A DNA stretch of 14,501 bases, taken from Irineochytrium annulatum (lineage: Eukaryota; Chytridiomycota; Chytridiomycetes; Chytridiales; Chytridiaceae). The notes beneath the pieces are model-generated. The model was not told where the DNA came from. It worked only from the letters and a program-made list of their open reading frames with translations, and ran no database searches. Where the stretch lies: positions 1 to 14,501 of the forward strand of contig JADGJL010000744.1 of the NCBI GenBank assembly GCA_027600665.1. The letters run 5' to 3'. Of the stretch, positions 1 to 8,300 are shown one piece after another. The position numbers and the translations under genes were made by a program. Numbering within the stretch: position 1 is the stretch's first letter; each line of letters begins with the position of its first letter.

Positions 1-2125
1 CCCCATAATCATCGCCATCGACTCCTCCTCATCCTCCCCCGCACCGCCCGTCGCCCCCACACGCGGCCGTCCATCATCCACCTCGGTGTCCTCATACCCC
101 GACGTCACCCCTGACCCCACCATCGATCCCACGCCCGACCCGGCGTACAACAGCCAGCCTCCATAACCACCTGGTCCGCCCGTCACCGCATCGGGTGGGT
201 TGGCAGGACCGTAGGCGAACGGGCCCTCTCCGAAGGCAACGACCAGGTCGCACGGCCCATCGGACCCGACGGTGGCGTGATATTGCGGATGCGCAAGGTC
301 GTAAAAGGCTTCCCCGACATACCGCCCGTTGACGGTGAAGAAGCACCCGTTCGTGAGCATGTTGAGTCCGCAGCCGATCACGTCCCCGGCGCCAAACGTC
401 GGGCCGTACGGCATGCCGCCCTGCTGGAACAGATGCGTGGGATACGGCTGCGGGTGGTTGAGCGCGCCGTTCATGGTCGGATGGTGCTGGAGATATAGCT
501 GGTGCGAGGCGTGGGTGTGTTTGAACCCGTCGGATGAAAAAGCGACCGAGTGGACGTTGCAGCCGGGCAGCCGGTCTATCGGGTAACCCCTGGCCGCGAG
601 CCCGATGGCGAGCATGGTGCGCGGCTGCGCGGCCGTGGGGACGTTCGGCGGCGGTTTGGACGAGTTGGAATAGTACGGTGTCGTCGGGGGCGCCACCTCG
701 ACGATGGCGACCTCAAAGTAGCAGAACGACATCCCGGGGACGGGCCGCAAGGGTAGGTTGCTCTGCACCGTGCGGGCGTTCGTGCCAACCGGTGGGAAAA
801 GGCGAACGGTTGTGCCGTCGGTCACGGTGACGCCGGTTTTAAGGCCCAGGGGGTCGTCCATGGGGCCAAGGATTTCGTAGGGTATCGGGTTGTAGCGGGG
901 CTGTGCGGGTTGTTGGTACGAAAGGACTGGCTGAAGAGGAGACAGGCTTTTGACGCGGTGCGGGCGTTGGCGAGGGTGAAGACCCGCGTGTTGTTGGGGT
1001 TGGCGGGATCGGGAGCTCACGTCGCTGCCGATGGATACGCGGTTGTTGTGATCGGCTTTTGTTGACGTTCGCGCACAATTCGCAGAAGCTGACGTCTCTG
1101 TCCCATGGGCCATAGCTTTCCCTCCGGTTGCTGCAGGCATTGCATTCCCAGTCTTCCTCGCGGTAGAGGTCTTGGCAGTCGTAGTGGATGACGTGAGCTT
1201 TGACTTGAAGAGGGCCTTGATCCCGAAAGCGGACGGTAGCTTCGCTGTCGTCTCCGACTCAGATCCAGGGTCGCTAAAGTAGTGGGTTGAGCATGCAACA
1301 TAACAGGATTGGACAGTAATTAACGCACCCAGAGGGGGGAGATGTTCTGACCGCGGGAGAGAGGCTTTCGGGTCCTAACACGGGCACTCCCGGCGACAGC
1401 CGCTCCGGGTCCTGCACCACCTCAACCGTACCGGAGCCGTTCGCAGCAAGATCCGCCTCAAAGCTGACGTGGCTCCTGAGCTTCCTCGCGCCATCGACCC
1501 CAACATCGCGCGACGCGATTGACGACGAAGCCATCGACCCTAGGGACCGGCTGGACGACACCGGTGTCGAGGACATCGAGGAAGGTCCCGATGCGGCATC
1601 CCGCGACTCTTTGTGCCAGCGCACCCGCATAAAGCGCCACATCGCGAACGCGAGGACGATCACGATGATAGCGAGGACGAGGACGGCGGCAGCAAGGATA
1701 ATGAGAGCTATTGAGGTCGCGGAGGTATCTATAGAACGAGAGGACCGGCATTAACAGCGATAAACAACCTTGACCAAACTAGAGAAGGCTTCACGTCAGA
1801 ACTCACCTGAAGCCGCTGGTGGCGACGGCGGTATCGTGACGGTCGACGAGTTCACCGCGGGTAATGCGTTCAGCGCCGGTGCCGACGCCGCCGTGGAGTT
1901 GGCTAAGAATGAAGAGGTCGCGGTCAAGAATGCTGTCTTGGTGGGGACTAGCAAAGTTGTGGGTGAAGATGGGGCCAGAAGCCCGGCGGGTCCGGCTCCC
2001 GATGGTGAAGCCCGCAGGCCGACGGCCCTGCGGAATCGAGATGGCGACGATTGTCCGCGCTGGCCCAACTGGCCCAGCGGCGGCGGTTGGGGCTGCCGGA
2101 CATGGGGCCGGGCTCCATCTGGCAT
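1..2125 (-). CDS. SSH4: Ssh4/Ear1-like single-pass membrane protein with SPRY domain (3' end outside window)
   Basis: Yeast Ssh4 and Ear1 are endosome/vacuole membrane adaptors that bring Rsp5 ubiquitin ligase to cargo such as amino-acid permeases. The model reads exons 2125-1807, 1728-1329 and 1273-1, with introns 1806-1729 (GTGAGT donor) and 1328-1274 (GTGCGT donor); frame is kept across both. A further stop-free 90-bp segment, 1020-931, may also be an intron. Seen: a Ser/Thr/Ala/Pro-rich N-terminal part (about residues 50-106) with sequons NST and NSS; one transmembrane helix at about residues 113-137 (ALIILAAAVLVLAIIVIVLA) followed by basic RFMRVRWHK; a low-complexity basic linker; then a SPRY domain encoded at about 800-190, with QSNLPLRP, CYFEVAIVE, IGLAARGYPIDRLPG, YGPTFGAGDVIGCG, FFTVNGRYVG and ATVGSDGPCDLVVAFG. 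A Gly-rich then acidic tail runs off the window. Start ATG at 2125 follows an in-frame stop (TGA at 2134-2132), so there is no clear signal peptide and the helix would act as anchor. No PPxY motif is visible. Family call is good; the Rsp5 role is by analogy. Confidence 0.8.
931..1020 (-). other. Possible 90-bp in-frame intron in the SPRY gene
   Basis: On the minus strand this stretch begins GTGAGC and ends CCTCTTCAG after a pyrimidine-rich run, a good intron profile. Its length is a multiple of three and it has no in-frame stop, so the protein reads on whether it is spliced or kept. If kept, it adds 30 residues, rich in Arg, Gln, Pro and Ser, to the linker before the SPRY domain. I cannot decide between the two from sequence alone. 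Confidence 0.5.
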
Positions 2126-2450
2126 CGGAGTTCACTTCAGCGGTCGCGAACCCGCGCGGCGATCAGGAGTCGGGACGACGGCGGCTGGGCAGTGCCCTGT
2201 TAGGGGAAGAAAGCAGACGGGCGTCGGGGGTCTTCCGTGCTCGGCTGCCTGAAAGGGAATGGAAGGCATCTACGACCTGACCTTGTGCACAACAGAAAGA
2301 CGCCGTGCCTGCCTCCCACCTCGCATCTTCGCATCGAAAAATGAGGCTAGCGCGATGAACACAACCCAAGCAGACCACGAAACGATAAATGGGATATACA
2401 AAAATGAATGAACTGTTAGTCAGGAGAGCTCGTCTCGTCCGAGATGCCAG

Positions 2451-2465
2451 ATATATATATATATA
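2451..2465. repeat. AT dinucleotide repeat, possible TATA element
   Basis: An alternating AT run of 15 bases, (AT)7A, lies about 250 bases before the dehydrogenase start and about 325 bases before the SPRY gene start. It stands out from the GC-rich surroundings. It could serve as a TATA-like element for either gene or be a simple microsatellite. Confidence 0.5.
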
Positions 2466-2535
2466 CCGCGCTCACAGCCAGCGCGACGCGCGCGAGTGTG
2501 GTCAGCCCATCGACTGCGAGGTGGGAGGGGCGTTG

Positions 2536-2619
2536 ATGGGTCGCGTTGGCCGACTTGTTGTTCCCCAGCAGCGCTCAAGGCCCCTTTTGGCGCCCCTTCC
2601 TCGAAGGCACTGCACTTAA
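2536..2619 (+). other. Possible upstream open reading frame (27 codons)
   Basis: ATG at 2536 opens a 27-codon frame ending at TAA 2617-2619, 98 bases before the main ATG at 2718. It would lie in the leader if transcription starts near the AT run at 2451-2465. The predicted peptide is Arg/Leu/Pro-rich and resembles nothing I know. Its frame also stays open upstream to an ATG at 2389. Confidence 0.25.
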
Positions 2620-2648
2620 CCAACGACAGGCGTCCGTTGCCAAAAGGG
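2582..2648. repeat. 10-bp perfect inverted repeat upstream of the dehydrogenase gene
   Basis: CCCTTTTGGC at 2582-2591 is the exact reverse complement of GCCAAAAGGG at 2639-2648, with 47 bases between them. GGCCCCTT at 2579-2586 can also pair with AAGGGGCC at 2658-2665, so two alternative stems are possible in a leader transcript. The right arm ends 70 bases before the start codon. Confidence 0.6.
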
Positions 2649-2717
2649 AGGGTAAGTAAGGGGCCATCCTCCGAGCCAGATTCGGAGATTCGGCTGAAAT
2701 CAACTCCCATACGAATC

Positions 2718-4665
2718 ATGCTCCCCATGCGCACCCTCACCCGCACGGCCCGCGGCCTATGCCCCCGCCGTGGCCTGGCCTCCTCCGCGCTGGCATCCGC
2801 GGTCCCGCAGCTGGGCGCCTTCCGGCTGCCCGAGATCCACAATGAGCCGATGGTGAGTTCGTCTCTGGACTTCTGCATGCAGTCAACTGAGAACGTCGTG
2901 ATCGCCTTCTGTCCTCTCCAACGCGCCGTCCCCTCGCAGCTTAACTATGCACCTGGCAGTCCCGAGCGGCTTCTTCTCCAGGATGCGCTTGCTGAGATGC
3001 GGAATGACATCCGTACCAAGGGACCGTACAAGGTTCCTGTCGTCGTGGATGGCGACAAGCTCTTCTCTGGTCCCGTCCAGACCCAGCACCTCCCCTTCGA
3101 GCATGCCGACAAGCTCTGCGCCTACCACGAAGCCGACGAGGCAACCGTCCGGCGCGCTATCGACGCCGCTTTGGCCGCAAAGCCTGCGTGGGAGGCCATG
3201 CCGTTCAACGACCGCGCCGCCATCTTCCTGAAGGCCGCTGATCTCCTTTCGGCAAAGTACAAGTACAAGATGCTTGCGGCCACGATGCTGGGCCAGGGGA
3301 AAAACGTCTGGCAGGCCGAGATTGACGCTGCGGCTGAGCTCTGCGACTTCCTCCGCTTCAACACGCGGTTCGCGGCCGAGCTGTACGAGCAACAGCCGCC
3401 ACGGAACTCGCAGCACCTCTGGAACAGGGTCGAGTACCGGCCTCTGGAGGGATTCGTTGTCGCGTACTCGCCGTTCAACTTTACCGCCATCGGCGGAAAC
3501 CTGTGCGCCGCGCCCGCCCTTATGGGCAATGTCGTGCTCTGGAAGCCATCGCCCATGGCTGTGTACTCGAACCACTTGATCATGGAGATCTTCAAGGAGG
3601 CCGGCCTGCCGGACGGTGTCATCCAGTTCATCCCGGGTGATGCCAAGATGGTGACGGACGTGACGTTCACGCACCCGGAGTTTGCGGGCCTGCACTTTAC
3701 GGGGTCGACGGCCGTGTTCCGAAGCCTTTGGAGGCGGATTGCGGACAACTTGGACAACTACAAGAGCTACCCGAGGATTGTGGGCGAGACGGGCGGGAAG
3801 AACATGCATTTTATTCACAAGAGCGCGGACCCGAAGCATGCAGCCATGCAGACGGTGCGGTCGGCGTTTGAGTACATGGGACAGAAGTGCAGTGCGTGCT
3901 CGCGCGTGTTTGTGCCGGACAACCTGTGGGATGAGTTCAGGGAGAACCTCGTGAAGGAGACGGAAAAGCTCAAGGTTGGACCTGTCGACAGTAAGTCCCA
4001 CACCTTTGAGCGTTATCGCTGATATTCACCCTGTTATGAAGACTTCGAGAACTTCATGTCCGCCGTCATCAACGAGCAGTCTTACAACAAGATCAAGTCC
4101 TATCTCGACGCCATCAAGTCCGGCGCCGACAAGGACTCAAAGATCCTCACGGGCGGTCATTGCGACTCCTCTAAGGGCTACTTCATCTCCCCGACGGTCG
4201 TCCACACCACCTCACCCACCTCCCGCACGATGACGGACGAGCTCTTTGGGCCCGTCGTGACCGTTTACGTGTACCCGGCGGAGAAGTACGAGGAGACATT
4301 GAAGCTCGCGGATGAGACGTCAAAGTACGCCCTGACGGCGGGTTTGTTTGCGACGGAGAGGGAGGCCATTGTCGTAGGGCAGAAGGCGTTGAGGAATGCG
4401 GCGGGGAACTTTTACATCAACGATAAGAGCACGGGGGCTGTTGTTGGACAGCAGCCGTTCGGTGGATCAAGGGCGTCGGGGACTAATGACAAGGCCGGAT
4501 CTGGGCTGTAAGTATCTTTTTGCTTTGACATCGTATTTCTACCTTCCTTTTGGTTCATATGATTGACTCGTATTTGATAGGAACCTCATCCGGTGGGTCT
4601 CGCCGAGGACGATCAAGGAATCGTTTGTCCCGATCACACAGGTGGCCTACCCGTCGAACCAGTAG
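2718..4665 (+). CDS. PUT2: Delta-1-pyrroline-5-carboxylate dehydrogenase, mitochondrial (ALDH4 family)
   Basis: Oxidises glutamate semialdehyde (from P5C) to glutamate with NAD+, the last step of proline breakdown in the mitochondrial matrix. Exons: 2718-2852, 2940-3990, 4042-4507, 4581-4665; introns of 87, 51 and 73 bp, all GT-AG. Total 1737 bases, 578 aa, close to yeast Put2 (575) and human ALDH4A1 (563). Residues 1-38 have Arg, Ser and Ala but no acidic residue, as in a mitochondrial presequence. Family motifs: VAYSPFNFTAIGGNL (oxyanion and NAD site), FTGSTAVF, GETGGKN with the general-base Glu at residue 328, GQKCSACSR with the catalytic Cys at residue 362, DELFGPVVTVYVYP and QQPFGGSRASGTNDKAG. 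The 34-residue spacing from Glu to Cys matches human Glu314 and Cys348. The ATG at 2718 has A at -3. It is divergent from the SPRY gene and convergent with the ABC transporter gene. Intron 1 is a multiple of three with no stop. Certain at family level. Confidence 0.96.
2853..2939 (+). other. Intron 1 of the dehydrogenase gene, 87 bp, stop-free in frame
   Basis: The segment begins GTGAGT and ends CCCTCGCAG, a clear intron. Removing it joins NEPM to LNYAPGSPER, as in family members, where the asparagine-glutamate-proline stretch is followed directly by the region before the helical N-terminal part. It is 29 codons long with no stop in the coding frame, so a retained form would insert 29 residues just after the presequence. 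Confidence 0.85.
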
Positions 4666-4706
4666 AGGGCTTCGGTTTTCGGCGATTCAATATAGGGAGC
4701 TTTTGG

Positions 4707-4712
4707 AATAAA
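4707..4712 (+). terminator. Poly(A) signal AATAAA, proximal
   Basis: An AATAAA hexamer 42 bases after the stop codon of the dehydrogenase gene. It may be used for a short 3' UTR. Confidence 0.5.
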
Positions 4713-4789
4713 CCCACCCCGATGCGCGTGGCAGACCGTTTTTTTTCCTTTCTTCAACAACTTTATGACCGTATTTGAAAATAACATCC

Positions 4790-4795
4790 AATAAA
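4790..4795 (+). terminator. Poly(A) signal AATAAA, distal
   Basis: A second AATAAA, 125 bases after the stop codon, preceded by T-rich and AT-rich sequence at 4739-4790. It sits in a better AT-rich setting than the proximal copy and is the likelier main signal. Confidence 0.55.
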
Positions 4796-5380
4796 AATCA
4801 TCACACTGAGCGCTCCTTCTGATGCTTCAAATGCTTGCAGTGGCGCGTTACAAAATTGGTTTCTTTGAAGTGCAGCGGATTGTTAACAAGACTAGCAGAT
4901 GTTGTATAAAGAGTATCGTTGGTTTTTGCATTGAGTAACGCGACATCACTTCCATGTACGAAAGTCCAAATAGCACAATCAGGTGCGGCAAGGAAGGCGC
5001 GCACCTAACTTCATGTTAAGTGCGAATCAGCCAACGGTCCACAGCACAAAATTCATAGGAACGAGGTTTTATATATGGTATAAAGTGGAACGGTAACCAG
5101 TTAGAGACTCGAATGATATCACAGATGATAAATGCATAGACTTAAGTGATGTAGCAGTGCATAACTAATTGCTAGCGGCAACAATGACAAAAACTCAACT
5201 TGACTTTGCTTCAACATGCAGTGCTTAAAGACGAAAGAGCGACGGCAGGAAGACGAACGACGTGGCAGCCATCAGAAGAAAGACAAAGCATAACCCACCA
5301 ATGGTAGATAGTCTGCTAACGTAACGAAAAGAATAAGAAGGGGAAATGAAGGAATCCGATAGCATCTCCAAACTAAATTT

Positions 5381-8300
5381 TTAACAACAGCAACAGCAGC
5401 GTTTCCTCTTGCGAGCAAACGCGTTCTCCTGCCCCTCGTCCGCGCCAGCAAGGCGGATGAATATCTGCTCCAGCGTGGTTTGGCCAACCTGGTAGTCCAC
5501 AATCCCGCATTCGCTACGCAAGCTCTCCAGGTACTCGAAAACGGCCGGCAGGCCCACCCGTCCCTCCATCGTGTCGACCTCAAGCCTCACCGACCCGAGG
5601 TGCGACTCCAGAACCCTACAACCCGCGCCGAAGGCCTCCGTCATCCGCGCGCCGACCCTTTGCGCGCCATCCGCCGACCCCGTCGCAACCTGGACCTGGA
5701 ACGCTTTCCCATGCCTGCCCCGCAGCGCAGCCCTGGTGCCCAGAGTCGACAGCTTTCCGCCCACCATGATCCCGATCCTCGACGCTCCGAGACCGTTATG
5801 CGCGCTCGCGAGCGCCTCGGCCTCCTCCATCGAATGCGTGGTCAGGACAACGCTGAGGGTCTCCCGCAGAGCCAGCACAACGTCCCACATCGCACGTTTC
5901 GAGGCGGGGTCCATGCCCGTGCTAGGCTCGTCGAGGATCAGGACCTTCGGGCTGCCGATGACAGCGATTCCGAGCGACAGCTTGCGGCGGTTGCCGCCCG
6001 ACAGCGCAGCGGAGCGCTTGTCCGCGTGCGGGCCCAGCGTCAGGGCATCAAGGAGATGGTTGACCGCAAACGTCCGCTGGTGGCTCGGGATGCCGCGGAT
6101 GGCGGCGTAGAGGTGGAGGTGCTCGCGGGGCGTCAGCGTTGGCCAAAGGCTGTCGAACTGCGGGCAGACGCCGATTGAGCGCTGAACGGCGGTGAGGTCA
6201 CGCAAGAGGCTGTGGCCGGCAACTGTGATTTCGCCGGCGGTGGGGAAGTGTTGACCACACACCATCTTTAGGGTAGTTGTTTTGCCTAATGGTGTGGAGT
6301 TGTCAGAATACAGTAGTTTACAAGTAATTAGTGCTGCTTACCGGCTCCGTTTGATCCAAGTAAGATGAAACACTCGTTCTCTTTAATCCTCAGCGACAGG
6401 TTATCCACCGCGACTTTCCCGCCCTTGTAAACCTTTCTCAACCCTTTGACGCACAGCATTCCCGACTGCCCCGCCGCAATTAACCTCTCCTCCTCTTCGA
6501 CCTCCGGATCCTTTACGCCGCCTTGCCCCATCCATTTGGGGGAAATAGTGCTTCCATTCCCGTTGGTGCTCTGTCGAAGCTTCAGCTTAAGTTTGTCCCA
6601 TGATTCCGAAAGGACGAGAATGAGGGAGAACAGAATTGACTGGAGGAATAGAATGACGACGTATTTGCCCCAGAGGGTGCTGGAGAACCAACTTGACACG
6701 CCGCCGCTGGGGAGGAACATGTGAGGGTCTAAACAATCAGAAGTATTAATTCATGGACCATAGGAAAGCAGGAAGGTAACAGCGTCTCCTTGCTTACCAA
6801 GATCAAAGTTATCCGTACACTGGAAGTAGAAGAGGTTCGTTCCGTAGGACATTATCTGTAAGTACGAGAACGCCGGATCCAGGATCGAAAATGCAGCGGA
6901 GATAGTGTTCTCCGCGCTCACAGACGGGTTCTTGTCCAGCTGCGCCGTTTCATACGTGGTGATTCCTACAAGTGCATGTTAAGTATTGACGTACGGAAGC
7001 GGTGCAAGCGAAACAACACTCACCAAAGTAGGCTACGACAATCGTGTACCCGAGGAGAGTCATTAGGCCCCTTGATGGCGTCGTGAACATGAGACTGAAG
7101 AGCGCCGAGAACTGGGACATGGCGAGGCCATAGGACAACGAGGCGATGAATGTGAGCCCGAAGCTCGGCGTCCAGACTTTGAGGCTTGAGAGGGAGCAGG
7201 CGATTGCAAGCGACATAACGGCGACTTGGACCATGTCCCACGTCAGGTTAGAGAGCCAGTAGCTGGCAAGGGTCACGCCGCTAACAAAAAAAAATTTTGT
7301 AACGTCGATTAACCAGAGGGCAAACTACAAACCTGAAGCGCTGCTGATCCTTGACCCTGAGCTCCTTCTCCTTAATCAGCCCCGGAACGGCCATCACACA
7401 GAGTGCGAGCGTGTAACCGAAGAACAAAGCCGTCAGAACGTTTCCCTGCGTCTCAAAGTTCCCCTCCGCAACGTCCACCGCCGCCGGGAACGGCCTCGCC
7501 GAGACGGTGATCAGCGGGCCCGCCGCCGCCATCCCGGCGCCGGCCGCCGATTTGTACCAGATGGCGTTGGCAAGCAGGTTCAGCGCCATCGGTGTCGAGA
7601 AGTTCCGCGTCACGTCGTATGCGGCCGTGATGGACGGAGGGTTGAAGATCGTCGCGTTGAACCATAACCCGGCTGCGACTCTCTTAAAGTCTTCGAAGTC
7701 GTTGTTAAACTCATCCTTGAGCGCCTGCACACCATCCAAGGTCGTCAGCGACACATTGTTCACGCCCCCACGCGGCGGCGCAACGGGCTGGAGCGTCGCG
7801 TACGTGGTTGCGTCGACAGCGATGGTGAAGTTGGTGCCGCCCGCGCCGCCGCTGCCGAGCGCCCACATGTCCGTCACCGGGATTGGGTCGAAGGTTTGGT
7901 GGTCGAGCTGCACGCAGACGGCGACGTTGGCGGTGCGGAAGGCGATGGCGCAGTAGACGGAGGCGAGGATGACCAGGAGGGTGGGGAAGAGGAAGGTGTG
8001 GAGGTCTCGCAGGGCCAGGAGGACGCGCTTGCGGAGCAGGGCAATGTACTGGGCACCGAAGGTCGGGGTGCCGGCCTCGACGAGGCCGGAGGACACATCT
8101 CTCGGCTTGCCGGGCAGATGCTTGTCGCGGTCCGAGCGGGATATGCGGGACGCGAGAGGCCCAAGCGGGATGCCGTTGAAATCGTTTTGACCATCGTCGT
8201 CGGTTACGTAGGTCCGGTCGTCGTGGTAGCTGTCGTCGTCGACGTCATTGACAATACGGAGGAAGACATCGTCGAGCGTCACCATCGCGAGATCGTACGC

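Larger units (their letters stand above)
2126..2717. promoter_or_regulatory. Divergent promoter region between the SPRY gene and the P5C dehydrogenase gene
   Basis: The two start codons face away from each other and are 592 bases apart, so this segment must hold both promoters and 5' leaders. It contains an AT dinucleotide run at 2451-2465, a short upstream reading frame at 2536-2619, a 10-bp inverted repeat (2582-2591 with 2639-2648) and a CTCCGA-N7-TCGGAG element at 2669-2687. A GTAAGT sits at 2652 but I see no partner acceptor before the ATG. No larger gene is supported here. Confidence 0.7.
4666..5380. other. Convergent 3' intergenic region; no gene seen
   Basis: This 715-base stretch lies between the stop codon of the dehydrogenase gene and that of the ABC transporter gene on the other strand. 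It is clearly AT-richer than the genes and should hold both 3' UTRs. The left part has two AATAAA hexamers for the plus strand. I found no AATAAA on the minus strand for the transporter. A 67-codon minus-strand frame at 5004-4801 matches nothing I know. No tRNA or repeat family was seen. Confidence 0.7.

Noticed and set aside
1770..2252. 160-codon plus-strand frame over the first exon of the SPRY gene
   Set aside because: The minus-strand frame continues through a phase-matched intron into a transmembrane helix; the plus-strand frame has no domain and begins with a non-ATG codon.
2126..2717. Put3-type CGG-N10-CCG site
   Set aside because: I looked for this spacing in the divergent promoter and found only near misses such as CGG-N10-CCC near 2186; the clear dyad has the opposite orientation and a different spacing.
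2883..4001. 372-codon open frame on the minus strand across the dehydrogenase gene
   Set aside because: It lies wholly antisense to a certain enzyme gene, spans an intron, and has no recognisable domain. Long antisense frames are expected with GC-rich third positions.
4801..5004. 67-codon minus-strand frame in the convergent intergenic region
   Set aside because: It is short, in AT-rich 3' UTR-like sequence, and matches no family I recognise.
5480..6178. 232-codon plus-strand frame opposite NBD2 of the transporter
   Set aside because: It is antisense to a strongly conserved ATPase domain and shows only Arg/Pro-rich shadow composition.
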